From contig NZ_KE384356.1 in NCBI RefSeq assembly GCF_000425385.1, forward strand, positions 380,380 to 444,379: a DNA stretch of 64,000 nt, written 5' to 3'. The DNA is from Pseudoduganella violaceinigra DSM 15887. GTDB taxonomy: Bacteria; Pseudomonadota; Gammaproteobacteria; Burkholderiales; Burkholderiaceae_D. Numbering within the stretch: the stretch's first letter is position 1; each line of letters begins with the position of its first letter. Position numbers and translations under genes: made by a program. Below, piece after piece: positions 16,893 through 26,800 of the stretch. Under the pieces are notes generated by a model. It made no database searches, was not told where the DNA came from, and worked only from the letters and a program-made list of their open reading frames with translations.

Positions 16893-16911
16893 TATGCAAC
16901 TAGTTGCATAA
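16892..16911. promoter_or_regulatory. Proximal PadR operator candidate
   Basis: An inverted repeat TTATGCAAC (16892-16900), spacer TA, GTTGCATAA (16903-16911), directly before the GAGG ribosome site of fadH. It shares the TATGCAAC-N2-GTTGCATA core with the site centred 40 bp upstream, about four helical turns. Confidence 0.75.
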
Positions 16912-16922
16912 TGAGGACGCCA

Positions 16923-18944
16923 ATGAACCGCTACCCACACCTGCTCGCCCCGCTCGACCTGGGCTTCACCACCCTGAAAAACCGCGTGATCATGGGTTCC
17001 ATGCACGTCGGCCTGGAAGAAGAAGCCGACGGCTTTGAACGCATGGCCGCCTTCTATGCCGAGCGCGCGCGCGGCGAAGTGGGCCTGATCGTCACCGGCG
17101 GCATCGCCCCGAACGAGGCCGGCCGGCCATGGAAGGCGGGCGCCAAGCTGACCACCAGCGAGGAAGTGGCGCAGCACCGCAAGGTGACCGCCGCCGTGCA
17201 CGCGGAAGGCGGCAAGATCTCCATGCAGATTCTGCACTTCGGCCGCTATGCCTACCATCCGAAACTGGTGGGCCCGAGCGCGATCAAGGCGCCGATCAAC
17301 CAGTTCACCCCGCACGAGCTGAGCACCGAAGAAGTGGTGCACACCATCGAGGATTACGCCCAGTGCGCCGTGCTGGCGCGCGAAGCCGGCTACGACGGTG
17401 TGGAAATCATGGGCTCCGAGGGCTACCTGATCAACGAATTCATCGCCGCGCGCACCAACCAGCGTAGCGACGAATGGGGCGGCAGCTACGAGAACCGCAT
17501 GCGCTTCCCGGTCGAAATCGTGCGCCGCGTGCGCGAACGCGTGGGCAAGGACTTCATCATCATCTACCGCCTGTCTATGCTGGACCTGGTGGAAGGCGGC
17601 TCCACGCTGGAAGAAGTGGTGCAGCTGGCGCAGGCTGTCGAACAGGCCGGCGCCACCATCCTCAACACCGGCATCGGCTGGCACGAGGCGCGCATCCCGA
17701 CCATCGCGACCAAGGTGCCGCGCGCCGGTTTCGCCTGGGTCACCAAGAACCTGGTGGGCAAGGTCGGCATTCCCCTGGTGGCCACCAACCGCATCAACAC
17801 GCCGGACGTGGCCGAGGGCATCCTGGCCGACGGCGGCGCCGATATGGTGTCGATGGCCCGTCCCTTCCTGGCCGACGCCTTCTTCATGCAGAAAGCGCGC
17901 GAAGACCGCGCCGACGAAATCAACACCTGCATCGGCTGCAACCAGGCCTGCCTGGACCACACCTTCTCCGGCAAGATCACGTCCTGCCTGGTGAACCCGC
18001 GCGCCTGCCATGAGACGGAGCTGGTCATCGCTCCGGCGCAGCTGGCCAAGCGCATCGCCGTGGTCGGCGCCGGTCCTGCTGGCCTGAGCTTCGCCACCAC
18101 CGCCGCCTCGCGCGGCCACGAAGTCACCCTGTACGACGCCGGCAGCGAAATCGGCGGCCAGTTCAATGTGGCGAAAAAAGTGCCGGGCAAGGAAGAATTC
18201 CACGAAACCCTGCGCTACTTCGGCCGCCAGGTCGAGCTGACCGGCGTCAAGCTGCACTTGAATACCCGTGTCGACGTCGCCGCCCTGGCGGCGGGCGGTT
18301 TTGACGAGATCGTGCTGGCAACCGGCGTCGTGCCGCGCACCCCGGCCATCGAAGGCATCGACCATCCGAAGGCGCTGGGCTACCTGCAGGTGCTGCGCGA
18401 CGGCGCAGCGGTGGGCAAGAACGTGGCCGTGATCGGCGCCGGCGGCATCGGCTTCGACGTCTCCGAATACCTGACCCACGAAGGCCAGAGCGCCAGCCTG
18501 GTGCCGGAAAAGTTCTATGCCGAATGGGGCATCGACAAGCAGTACAAGGACCGCGGCGGCCTGCGTGCGCCGGCAGTGGAAGCCGCGCCGCGCATGGTTC
18601 ACCTGCTGCAGCGTAAGACCAGCAAGGTGGGCGACGGCCTGGGCAAGACCACCGGCTGGATCCATCGCACCGGCCTGAAAGCCAAGCGTGTGAACATGCA
18701 GGCGGGCGTCAGCTACGACCGCATCGACGACGCCGGCCTGCACGTCACCGTGGAAGGCCAGCAGCACGTGCTGCCTGTGGATAATGTGATTGTTTGCGCC
18801 GGCCAGGAGCCGCTGCGCGAACTGCAGCAAGGCCTGCTCGACGCCGGCTGCAAGGTACATTTGATCGGCGGCGCCGACGTGGCTGCCGAACTGGATGCGA
18901 AGCGCGCTATCAACCAAGGCACCCGACTGGCTGCCGCCATTTAA
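16923..18944 (+). CDS. fadH: 2,4-dienoyl-CoA reductase (NADPH), FMN/FAD/4Fe-4S
   Basis: A 673-aa enzyme of the old-yellow-enzyme plus FAD/NAD-binding fusion type that reduces 2,4-dienoyl-CoA during beta-oxidation of polyunsaturated fatty acids. The N-terminal FMN barrel (about 5-330) carries MGSMHVGLEE, ILHFGRYAYH and YDGVEIMGSEGYL. The 4Fe-4S cysteines lie in CIGCNQACLD plus a later Cys (SCLVNPRAC). Nucleotide-binding VVGAGPAGLSFA and VIGAGGIGFDVSEYL follow. The ATG at 16923 is chosen over 16911 because GAGGA (16913-16917) precedes it at good spacing. An NTF2-like gene follows 11 bp later. Likely repressed by the divergent PadR protein. Confidence 0.93.
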   Translation: MNRYPHLLAPLDLGFTTLKNRVIMGSMHVGLEEEADGFERMAAFYAERARGEVGLIVTGGIAPNEAGRPWKAGAKLTTSEEVAQHRKVTAAVHAEGGKISMQILHFGRYAYHPKLVGPSAIKAPINQFTPHELSTEEVVHTIEDYAQCAVLAREAGYDGVEIMGSEGYLINEFIAARTNQRSDEWGGSYENRMRFPVEIVRRVRERVGKDFIIIYRLSMLDLVEGGSTLEEVVQLAQAVEQAGATILNTGIGWHEARIPTIATKVPRAGFAWVTKNLVGKVGIPLVATNRINTPDVAEGILADGGADMVSMARPFLADAFFMQKAREDRADEINTCIGCNQACLDHTFSGKITSCLVNPRACHETELVIAPAQLAKRIAVVGAGPAGLSFATTAASRGHEVTLYDAGSEIGGQFNVAKKVPGKEEFHETLRYFGRQVELTGVKLHLNTRVDVAALAAGGFDEIVLATGVVPRTPAIEGIDHPKALGYLQVLRDGAAVGKNVAVIGAGGIGFDVSEYLTHEGQSASLVPEKFYAEWGIDKQYKDRGGLRAPAVEAAPRMVHLLQRKTSKVGDGLGKTTGWIHRTGLKAKRVNMQAGVSYDRIDDAGLHVTVEGQQHVLPVDNVIVCAGQEPLRELQQGLLDAGCKVHLIGGADVAAELDAKRAINQGTRLAAAI

Positions 18945-18955
18945 GGAGTAGGCCC

Positions 18956-19381
18956 ATGCAGCTGCATGCCGCCGTAGCTGAATCGCTGGAACGCTGGCAC
19001 CAGATGGTGTTCAGCGGCGACCTGTCCGCCCTGCCCGCCATCGTCGACGCGGATGCCGTCTTCCGCTCGCCGCTGGCGAACAAGCCCTATGCCAGCCGGC
19101 AGGCGGTGGTGCTGGTCCTGAACACCGCGTACCAGGTGTTTCAGGACTTCACCTATCGCCGCCAGTTGGCCAGCGACGACGGTTTGAGCGTGGTGCTGGA
19201 GTTCAGTGCCAGCGTCGGCGACAAGCAGCTGAAGGGCATCGATTTCATCCGCTTCAACGAGGCGGGCAAGATCGTCGACTTCGAAGTGATGGTGCGTCCG
19301 CTGAGCGGCTTGCAGGCGCTGGGCGAGGCCATGGGCGCGCGCATCGGCGCCCAGGTCGGCGCTTTTAAGGTTCCAGCATAG
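18956..19381 (+). CDS. NTF2/SnoaL-like small protein
   Basis: A 141-aa single-domain protein with the cone-shaped NTF2-like pattern (FSGDLSALPAIVDADAVFRSPL ... GIDFIRFNEAGKIVDFEVMVRP). AAGGAG lies just before the ATG, and the gene follows fadH by 11 bp, so the two form an operon. Relatives include small isomerases, hydrolases and ligand-binding proteins, and no catalytic residue can be assigned. Its 3' end overlaps the convergent marR gene by 17 bp. Confidence 0.8.
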   Translation: MQLHAAVAESLERWHQMVFSGDLSALPAIVDADAVFRSPLANKPYASRQAVVLVLNTAYQVFQDFTYRRQLASDDGLSVVLEFSASVGDKQLKGIDFIRFNEAGKIVDFEVMVRPLSGLQALGEAMGARIGAQVGAFKVPA

Positions 19382-19850
19382 CGAGCAGCTGGCGCAGCTG
19401 GGCGTCCAGCGCGGCTGTGCCGTCGGCCCCGAGCGGGGCCATGATGTTCTTTTCGTTGTCCACATGGGCCTGGACGGCGCGTTCGATCAGCGCCAGCCCG
19501 GCCGGGCTGAGCTGCACCAGCAGGCTGCGCGCATCGGCCGGGTTCGTCGTGCGCGTCACCCAGCCCTGTTGCTCCAGCCGGTGCAGGCGGTGCGTCATCG
19601 TGCCGGACGTGACCATCAATTGCGAAAACAGGGCGGTCGGCGCCAGCTGGTGAGGCGCACCTGCGCGGCGCAAGGTCGCCAGCACGTCGAATTCCCAGTT
19701 GCTCAGTCCAAATTCCTCGAATTTCGCGTCGAGCCGGCGCCGCACCAGGGCGGCGCAGCGGTTCAGGCGGCCGATCACGCCCATTGGGCCGACATCCATG
19801 GCGGGCATCTCGCGTGCCCATTGCTCAAGGATGAAATCAACTTTATCCAC
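19365..19850 (-). CDS. MarR-family transcriptional regulator
   Basis: A 161-aa MarR-type winged-helix repressor: NWEFDVLATLRRAG, LFSQLMVTSGTMTHRLHRLEQQGWV (recognition helix) and the wing NPADARSLLVQLSPAG. The start is GTG at 19850 with GGAGA 7 nt upstream. It is divergent from an EamA exporter and a nitroreductase, and two near-identical palindromes in the 107-bp gap are probable MarR sites. MarR proteins of this arrangement typically release DNA on binding phenolic or other drug-like ligands. Confidence 0.9.
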   Translation of the reverse strand: MDKVDFILEQWAREMPAMDVGPMGVIGRLNRCAALVRRRLDAKFEEFGLSNWEFDVLATLRRAGAPHQLAPTALFSQLMVTSGTMTHRLHRLEQQGWVTRTTNPADARSLLVQLSPAGLALIERAVQAHVDNEKNIMAPLGADGTAALDAQLRQLLAMLEP

Positions 19851-19890
19851 AGCTGTCTCCGTTTTTAGCTATCGGCACGATTATAGCAAT

Positions 19891-19910
19891 TTATCTCGAT
19901 TTCAAGATAA
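19891..19910. promoter_or_regulatory. MarR operator candidate 1
   Basis: A 20-bp near-palindrome with outer arms TTATCT / AGATAA and 8 of 10 positions paired. A sister copy with the same TATCTCGA-N2-TCAAGATA core begins 37 bp downstream, and both lie between marR and the EamA gene. Confidence 0.7.
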
Positions 19911-19927
19911 TTCTGCTACACTGCGAT

Positions 19928-19947
19928 TTATCTCGACTTCAAGATAT
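19928..19947. promoter_or_regulatory. MarR operator candidate 2
   Basis: The second copy of the TATCTCGA-N2-TCAAGATA palindrome, ending 10 bp before the EamA start codon. It would cover the ribosome-binding and start region and so repress the exporter/nitroreductase unit. Confidence 0.7.
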
Positions 19948-19957
19948 TTTCCGCACC

Positions 19958-20821
19958 ATGAAAAAGTTCCCTCTCGCCGATACGGCGATTACCGCGCTGG
20001 CCCCCGTCATCTGGGGTTCGACCTATATCGTCGCCACCGAAGTGCTGCCCGCCGGGCGTCCCTTCACCGCCGCCGCCGTGCGCGCCCTGCCGGCCGGCTT
20101 GCTGCTGGTGCTGTTCGCCGGCCGCATGCTGGCCCGCCATCTCTGGTGGCGCGTGGCCGTGCTGGCCGCGCTGAATATCGGCGCCTTCCAGGCCCTGCTG
20201 TTCGTCGCCGCCTACCGCCTGCCGGGCGGCCTGGCTGCCGTGCTGGGCGCCATCCAGCCCATGGTGATCATGGGCCTGGCCTGGGGCTGGGATGGCCGCC
20301 GCCCGCAGTGGGGCGCGCTGGGGGCGGCTGTGGTGGGCGTGGTCGGCATGGCGGCATTGCTGCTGTCGCCTTCCGCCCGCTGGGATGCCTTGGGTGTCGC
20401 CGCCGCCCTGGCCGGCGCCCTCAGCATGGCCACCGGCACCTGGCTGGCGCGCCGCTGGAAGACCGGCTTGCCGGTGGCCGAACTGGCGGGCTGGCAGCTG
20501 CTGCTGGGCGGCCTGATGCTGGCGCCGCTGGCGCTGCTGGCCGACCCGCCATTCCCGGCCTCCCTGGCCACCAGCGAACTGCTGGGCTACGGCTACCTGA
20601 CCATGGTGGGCGCTCTGCTGGCCTATCTGTTGTGGTTCCGCGGCCTGAGCCGCCTGTCGCCGGTTGCCGTGTCCTCGCTCGGTTTGCTGAGCCCGGTCAC
20701 CGCCGTGGTGCTGGGCTGGGCCCTGCTGGGTCAAAAACTGGGCGGCACCGCCTTGCTTGGCCTGGCCGTGGTGCTGGGCAGCGTGCTGACGCTTCAACTC
20801 AAACTTCAGGAGGCAAAATAA
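19958..20821 (+). CDS. EamA/DMT-family transporter
   Basis: A 287-aa inner-membrane protein with about ten hydrophobic helices in two EamA repeats (ALAPVIWGSTYIVATEVLPAG opening, second repeat from about 145). Family members export metabolites, amino acids or drugs. Its TAA shares one base with the ATG of the nitroreductase gene, so translation is coupled. Control by the divergent MarR protein is likely from the operator copies. The substrate is not evident. Confidence 0.88.
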   Translation: MKKFPLADTAITALAPVIWGSTYIVATEVLPAGRPFTAAAVRALPAGLLLVLFAGRMLARHLWWRVAVLAALNIGAFQALLFVAAYRLPGGLAAVLGAIQPMVIMGLAWGWDGRRPQWGALGAAVVGVVGMAALLLSPSARWDALGVAAALAGALSMATGTWLARRWKTGLPVAELAGWQLLLGGLMLAPLALLADPPFPASLATSELLGYGYLTMVGALLAYLLWFRGLSRLSPVAVSSLGLLSPVTAVVLGWALLGQKLGGTALLGLAVVLGSVLTLQLKLQEAK

Positions 20822-21435
20822 TGAGCACCATCAAAGACTTGATCGAATCGCGCGTCTCCGCCAACTACTTCGACCCGGCGGCGGCGGTCAGCGATGCGCA
20901 GGTGGCCGAGCTGGTGCGCCTGGCAACCCTGGCCCCCTCCGCCTACAACGTGCAGAACTGGCAGTTTGTCGCGGTGCGCTCGCAGGAAGCGCGTGAAAAA
21001 TTGCGCAGCCTGTCCTTCGGCCAGCAGAAAGTTGTCGATGCGCCGGTGACCTTCATCATCAGCGGCACGCTCAAGGCGCAGGACCAGGTGGCCGCCGCGC
21101 TGAAACCGGCTGTGGATAAAGGCATACTTGTCCAGCCCGTGGTCGACAGCTGGACCCGCATGGCCCAGGGCGCGATGACCGGCGACGAGCGCGCCCAGCG
21201 CGACGAAGCCCTGCGCTCGGCCTCGCTGGCCGGCATGACCATGATCCTGGCTGCCGAAGGCATGGGCCTGTCCAGCTGCGCCATGACCGGTTTCGACGCC
21301 GAAGCCGTGCACGCCGCCTTCGGCCTCGGCGCCGACGAAGTGCCGGTGATGCTGGTCGCTGTCGGTCACGCCGCCCAGGGCAACTGGCCGCAAAAGCCGC
21401 GCCGCCCGCTGGACGACGTGCTGCGCTACGCTTAA
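20821..21435 (+). CDS. Nitroreductase-family protein
   Basis: A 204-aa FMN-dependent nitroreductase-like oxidoreductase: the N-terminal phosphate-binding SRVSANYF (the R-S-R type motif is altered) is followed by ATLAPSAYNVQNWQF and LAAEGMGLSSCAMTGFD. It probably reduces nitroaromatics, quinones or similar electrophiles with NAD(P)H. It starts on the last base of the EamA stop and forms a MarR-controlled exporter/reductase pair, a common detoxification layout. Its 3' end overlaps the second EamA gene by 4 bp on the opposite strand. Confidence 0.88.
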   Translation: MSTIKDLIESRVSANYFDPAAAVSDAQVAELVRLATLAPSAYNVQNWQFVAVRSQEAREKLRSLSFGQQKVVDAPVTFIISGTLKAQDQVAAALKPAVDKGILVQPVVDSWTRMAQGAMTGDERAQRDEALRSASLAGMTMILAAEGMGLSSCAMTGFDAEAVHAAFGLGADEVPVMLVAVGHAAQGNWPQKPRRPLDDVLRYA

Positions 21436-22304
21436 CGATTGGTGATCGTCACGCCGGTGGCCACCAGCAGGCCGCCGGCGACCATCGACGCCATCACCTG
21501 TTCGCCCAGCATCAGCGCCGCGAGCGAGACGCCAAACACCGGCACCAGGTTATTGAACACCGCGGTGCGCGCCGGGCCCAGGGCTTTCACGCCCTCATAC
21601 CACCACACGAATGCCACCACCGTGCCGAATGCGCCCAGATAGGTGACCGAGGCCCAGACCTGCCAGCCCAGCGAAGCCCAGGCCACGTTCGGCAATTCGC
21701 GCGCGGCGGCAATCAGCAGGAAACCCAGTCCCCACAGCGAGGCGTAGGTGGTGGCGGCGATCGGCGACAAGCCTTTCAGCGCCGCGCGGCCGACCAGGGT
21801 ATAGGCCGCCCAGCACGAAGCGGCGCCCAGCATCATCAATTCCCCGATGCCGATCGACTGGCTGATGTCGTGCAGGGCCGCCATCGGCGCGCCGCGCGTG
21901 ATCAGCACGGTGGCGCCGGCGAAGGCGATGCCGATGCCGGCCCATTTCCGCCAGTTCAGGCGTTCGCGCAACACGGCGGCCGCGGCCAGCGCCGTCACGA
22001 TCGGGTTCATGGCGATGAACAGGGCTGAACGGCTGGCTTCCATCGTGCCCAGCGCGGTGAAGAAGCAGAAGTTGTACAGGAAGATGCCGGTCAGGCCCAG
22101 CGCCGCCGTGGCGCCCACCTGCTGCATGGACAGGCGCGGCAAGCCGCCCTCGCGTTTCCAGGCCAGGACCAGCAGCAGCGCCGCCGCAATCGAGAAGCGG
22201 ATGGTGGCCGCCGTCAGCGGCGGCAGCGCGTTCGAGACGATATGGCCGGCGATAAACGTGCCGCCCCAGATCAGGGTGCAGGCGATCAGTTTCAGGTAAA
22301 TCAT
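21432..22304 (-). CDS. EamA/DMT-family transporter
   Basis: A 290-aa ten-helix DMT exporter (LKLIACTLIWGGTFIAGHIVSNALPP at the N-terminus, two EamA repeats). It converges on the nitroreductase gene with a 4-bp overlap. It is divergent from the LysR gene at 22394 with an 89-bp shared region, so it is the likely LysR target. It is clearly different from the EamA protein at 19958, so it is not a recent duplicate. Confidence 0.88.
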   Translation of the reverse strand: MIYLKLIACTLIWGGTFIAGHIVSNALPPLTAATIRFSIAAALLLVLAWKREGGLPRLSMQQVGATAALGLTGIFLYNFCFFTALGTMEASRSALFIAMNPIVTALAAAAVLRERLNWRKWAGIGIAFAGATVLITRGAPMAALHDISQSIGIGELMMLGAASCWAAYTLVGRAALKGLSPIAATTYASLWGLGFLLIAAARELPNVAWASLGWQVWASVTYLGAFGTVVAFVWWYEGVKALGPARTAVFNNLVPVFGVSLAALMLGEQVMASMVAGGLLVATGVTITNR

Positions 22305-22393
22305 GGCGTGGGCCTTGCGTAACAGTGAAGGAGCTTATACATTAATACTAATCACAGCTCATAGAGAAATGAGGAAAAGCTCATGATGACCCC

Positions 22394-23272
22394 ATGACAT
22401 TCACCCAGCTGGAAATATTCGCCCTGGTGGTGGAGCTGCGCGGCTTCACCGCCGCCGCACTGCGCCTGGGCGTCAGCCAGTCCGCCATTTCCCACGCCAT
22501 CAAGTCGCTGGAACAGGAGCTGGGCGTGCAACTGATCGAGCGCCAGGGCGCCGCCATCGAAGTGACGGAGCTGGGCCAGCGCCTGCTGGTGCGGGCCCGC
22601 GAAATCAACGGCCTGGCCGAATCGATGCGGCAGGAAGTGGCGCTGGCCAGCGGCCTGAATAAGGGTCTGCTGCGGATCGGCTCCTTCGGCCCGACCTCGT
22701 CCCTCAAGCTGATTCCGGCCATCCTCGACGTGTTCCAGAAACGCTACCCCGGCATCGAAGTGCGCATCGACGAGGGCACCGACGGCGACACCCTGCAATG
22801 GATCCTCGACCGCCGCGTCGATATCGGCTTTGTCCAGCAGCCCGACGACCGTTTCGACACCGTGGACCTGGTGGAGGACCAGATGGTCGCCCTGCTGCCG
22901 GCCGGCCACAGGCTGGCGGCCAGGCAGTCCGTCAGCGCAAACGACCTGGCGCAGGAACCCTTCATCATGCCGGACGCCGGCTGCTCCACCCTGATCGAGC
23001 CGCTGTTCGCCGCGCAAGGCATCTGCCCGCAGGTGCGCTACCGCATGTCGCAGGTGCTGACCGTGCTGGGCATGGTGGCGCGCGGCAGCGGCGTTTCCGG
23101 CATGGCGGAGCTGGCGCTGCCGGCCGACCTGGCCAGCAGCCATCCCGGCATCGCGGTGCGGCCGTTTTCGCCGCCGGTGCGGCGCCGGGTCGGGCTGGCG
23201 CTGCGCAACCTGGCGCAGGCCTCGCCCGCCGCCAAGGCCTTTGTCGAGGTGGCACGGAAGGTGAAACTATGA
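22394..23272 (+). CDS. LysR-family transcriptional regulator
   Basis: A 292-aa LysR regulator: HTH in FTQLEIFALVVELRGFTAAALRLGVSQSAISHAIKSLEQELGV, effector domain from about 90 (LLRIGSFGPTSSLKLIPAIL). It resembles the CynR/YwbI type. It is divergent from the EamA exporter gene, and its TGA overlaps the ATG of the following YdeI-like gene by 4 bp (ATGA), so the two are co-translated. Confidence 0.88.
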   Translation: MTFTQLEIFALVVELRGFTAAALRLGVSQSAISHAIKSLEQELGVQLIERQGAAIEVTELGQRLLVRAREINGLAESMRQEVALASGLNKGLLRIGSFGPTSSLKLIPAILDVFQKRYPGIEVRIDEGTDGDTLQWILDRRVDIGFVQQPDDRFDTVDLVEDQMVALLPAGHRLAARQSVSANDLAQEPFIMPDAGCSTLIEPLFAAQGICPQVRYRMSQVLTVLGMVARGSGVSGMAELALPADLASSHPGIAVRPFSPPVRRRVGLALRNLAQASPAAKAFVEVARKVKL

Positions 23273-23859
23273 GCCAGGCCAAGCCCGAACTTGAACAGCG
23301 CCTGTTCGCCACGGGCAAGGCGTGGTGGACCTGGCTGCAGAAGCAGCATGCCGCGTCGCCCGGCGTCTGGATGAAAATCGCCAAGCAGGGCGTGCCGGAA
23401 GCGTCGGTGCAGTATCCCGAAGCGCTGGAAGCGGCCCTGTGCTTCGGCTGGATCGACGGCCAGAAGAAGAGCATCGATGCGCAGTACTGGCTGCAGAAGT
23501 TCACGCCGCGCGCCAAACGCAGCATCTGGTCCAAGGTGAACCGGGAAAAGGTCGCGGCGCTGATCGAACAAGGCTTGATGCAGCCCGCCGGCCTGGCGGA
23601 AATCGAGCGCGCCAAGGCAGATGGGCGCTGGGAGGCTGCCTACGATTCCTGGAGCGCGGCCGAGGTGCCGGCCGACCTGCAGGCGGCGTTGGCGGCGAAC
23701 GCCAAGGCGCTCGCCAAATTCGCCACCCTCAGTTCGCAGAACCGCTACGCGATCCTGTTCCGCGTCCACCAGGCCAAGCGGGCGGACACGCGCGCCCGGC
23801 GGATCGGGGAATTCGTCGCCATGCTGGCGCGCGGCGAGACGATCTACCCGCAGCGCTAG
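23269..23859 (+). CDS. YdeI/OmpD-associated family protein
   Basis: A 196-aa protein with the YdeI family pattern: WWTWLQKQHAASPGVWMKIAK, LEAALCFGWIDGQKKSID, FTPRAKRSIWSKVN and the C-terminal LSSQNRYAILFRVHQAKRADTRARRI. Members are linked to bacteriocin or peptide tolerance, but the biochemistry is unclear. It is translationally coupled to the upstream LysR gene, and its stop overlaps the convergent histidine-kinase gene by 4 bp. A DUF1801/YdeI protein at 50818 is more distant. Confidence 0.88.
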   Translation: MSQAKPELEQRLFATGKAWWTWLQKQHAASPGVWMKIAKQGVPEASVQYPEALEAALCFGWIDGQKKSIDAQYWLQKFTPRAKRSIWSKVNREKVAALIEQGLMQPAGLAEIERAKADGRWEAAYDSWSAAEVPADLQAALAANAKALAKFATLSSQNRYAILFRVHQAKRADTRARRIGEFVAMLARGETIYPQR

Positions 23860-26800
23860 CGGTCCTCCTGCTCCAGCCAGCGGCGGCCCTGCGTCAGCAC
23901 CTGCTCCAGTTCGAAGCGCACCGCCGCCAGCACGTCCGGCAAGCTGTCCGGGTTGCCGACCCGGATCGCCGATTCCGCATCCAGCGTCGCCTTCACCAGC
24001 CGCTTCGCGCCCAGCACGCCGACCGCGCCGCGCAGGCTGTGCAGGATGCGCGCCGCCTCGCCAGGGCGGCCGGCGCGCACGGCGGCATCGGCATCGTCCA
24101 TCGGCTGCATGCCGCCTTCCAGCGCGCCGCGCACCATCTTGAACATCACGGCCCGGCCTTTCTGGTCCTTGCCCATCACGCGCATCAGGCTGTCCATGCT
24201 GAAGACCTGCTCGGCGGGCGGCGGCTCCGGCCGCAGCGCGTCGTTGGCCGCCTGCGCCGCGCTCACCGTCCTGCCCTGCAGGTTGCGCTCGATGACGGTC
24301 ATCATTTCCTCGATCACCACCGGTTTGGCGATGAAGTCGGTGATCCCGGCCTCGGCGCAGCGGTGGCGTTCGGACGCCAGCACACCCGCCGTCATTGCAA
24401 TCACCGGCAACGCCAGCTTCAGTTCATCGCGGATGATGCGGGTGGCGCTGAAACCGTCCAGCACCGGCATCTGCATATCCATCAGCACCACGCCGTAGCG
24501 GCCGGCGCCGGTGCGCAGGAGCTCCACCGCCTGCTGGCCGTCGCCCGCCACATCGAGCGTGGCGCCGGCCAGCTCGAGGATGCCGCGCGCCACCGCCTGG
24601 TTCAGCAGGTTGTCCTCGACCAGCAAGAAATGCACGCCGCGCAGGCGGTTGCCCAGGGTCGATGCGGAAGCCGAGCTGTCTTCGCCCCCGACGCTCGTGG
24701 TCAGCGCCTGGTGCATGGCGTCGAACAGGCTGGACGCGGTCACCGGCTTGACCAGCACCACGTCCGCTTCCGGTGTGCTGGCGATATCGTCGACCTGGCT
24801 GCGCGCGAAGGCATTGATGGTCACCACGATCGGCTGGCGGTGGCCCGAGGCGGCTTGCCGGATCTCGCGTGCCGAGGCATAGCCGTCGGCGCCCGGCATA
24901 TGCCAGTCGGTCAGCACCACGTCGTAAGGATGCGGCCCGGCCAGGCGTTCGCGGAAGCGCCGCAGCGCCGCTTCGCCGGAATCGGCCTGGTCGGCTTCCC
25001 AGCCCCAGGCCCGCAGCAGCTGCACCAGCATATTGCGGCTGGTGCTGTTATCGTCCGCCACCAGCACCTTGAGTGGCCCCAGCGCCGGCAGGCGCCGGGC
25101 CTGGCTGCGGTCCGGCAGCAAGCCGAACCAGAGCTCGAAGGAGAAGGTACTGCCTGCGTGGGGCGCGGTCTGCAGCTTCACCTGCCCGCCCATCAGCTCG
25201 ACCAGCCGGCGCGTGATGGCCAGCCCGAGGCCCGTGCCGCCGAAGCGGCGCGTGATGCTCTCGTCGCCCTGCGAAAAGGCGTTGAACAGCTGCGTGGTCT
25301 GCTGCTCGGACATGCCGATGCCGGTGTCGCGCACCTCAAAGCTCAGCAGCACCCGGCCCGCCACCCGCACCGCCGTCCGCACCGACACCACCACCTCGCC
25401 CTGCTCGGTGAATTTGATCGCATTGCTGGCCAGGTTGGTCAGGATCTGCTGCAGCCGCAGGGCATCGCCGTGCAGCTGGGTCGGTACCTCGGGGTCGACC
25501 ACGATGGCCAGTTCCAGCTCCTTGTCGCCGGCGTTCATGGTCATGGTGGTGGCAAGGGTCGCCATCGACTCGTCCAGGTCGAAGTCGATCGGCGCCAGTT
25601 CCATGCGGCGCGCTTCGATCTTGGAGAAGTCCAGCACGTCGTTCAGGATGCCGAGCAGGGACTGGCCCGAGGTGCGTATCATGGTCAGGTACTTGCGCTG
25701 CTGCGCGCTGAGCGCGGTATTCCCCAGCAGGTAGACCATGCCCAGCACCGCGTTCATCGGGGTGCGGATTTCATGGCTCATATTGGCCACGAAATCGCTC
25801 TTGGCGCGGTTGGCGGCTTCGGCGCGGTCGCGCTCCCGTTCCAGTTCCGCCGCGCGCAGGCCGGCCTCCGCCATCAGGCTCTGCGAATGGGCTTCGGCCG
25901 CCTGCCTTTCCTGCATCAGGCTGTTGAAGGCTTCCGTCAGTTCGCCGATTTCGTCCTTGCGCGTGACGGGAATGGGCGAGAATTGCCCCGGCGCGGCGCG
26001 CAATGCCTGGATCGCGTTGCGCAGCTTGGCCACGGGCGCCAGCAGGCGCAGCGTGATCCAGCCGATCAACAGGGCGGACATCACCGATGCCGCCACGCCC
26101 CAGGCCAGCAGGTGCAGCTGCACGCCCTCGAAAGGCTCGAATGCCTCATGCAGCGGCAGGATGGTGGCCAGCAGCCAGTTGGTGGACTTCAGCCGCTTGT
26201 AGCTGCTCAGGCCCGGTACGCCGGAGGAATTGCTGCTGATGACGGTGCCCTCGAAACCTTCCTTCAGCGCCCTGGTGGTGGCCGGGTTGGCGTTGGCGGC
26301 GCGCGGCTGCAGGATGCGGGTCGCGTCCGGATGCACCACGTAGATCGACGGATCGCTGAGCGTCACCGCGAAGTAGTAGCCCGTTTTGCCGACCTTGGCG
26401 GTGCGCAGGTGGCCCAACATATTGTCCTTGTACAGGCGCAGCACGCCGGCCAGCACACCCACCACCTTGCCGCGGTCGTCCAGCATCGGCGCCACCATCT
26501 GCACGATGGGCTGGCCGCTGAAACGGCTCTTGAGCGGGCCCGCAATCAGCGGTTTGCGCGTCTTCAGCACTTCCTGAAAGTATTCGCGGTCGGCCACGGA
26601 CAGGCCGGCCCGGCCCTCGATGCGCGGCACGTCGGCCACCATGATGCCGCTGGCATTGATCACCAGGATGTCGTCGAACATCGACAGCATGGCGCGCTCC
26701 TCGTACCAGTTGCGCAGGGCGGCGGGATCGTTCAGGAGATTGCGCGGCTGCTTGCGGGCCGATTGGGCGATCACGTCGAGCAGGGTGGTCAGCTTGTCGT

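Noticed and set aside
16821..18917. 698-aa open frame antisense to fadH
   Set aside because: High GC and codon structure of fadH keep the antisense frame open. The translation has no family motifs, while fadH on the plus strand is unmistakable.
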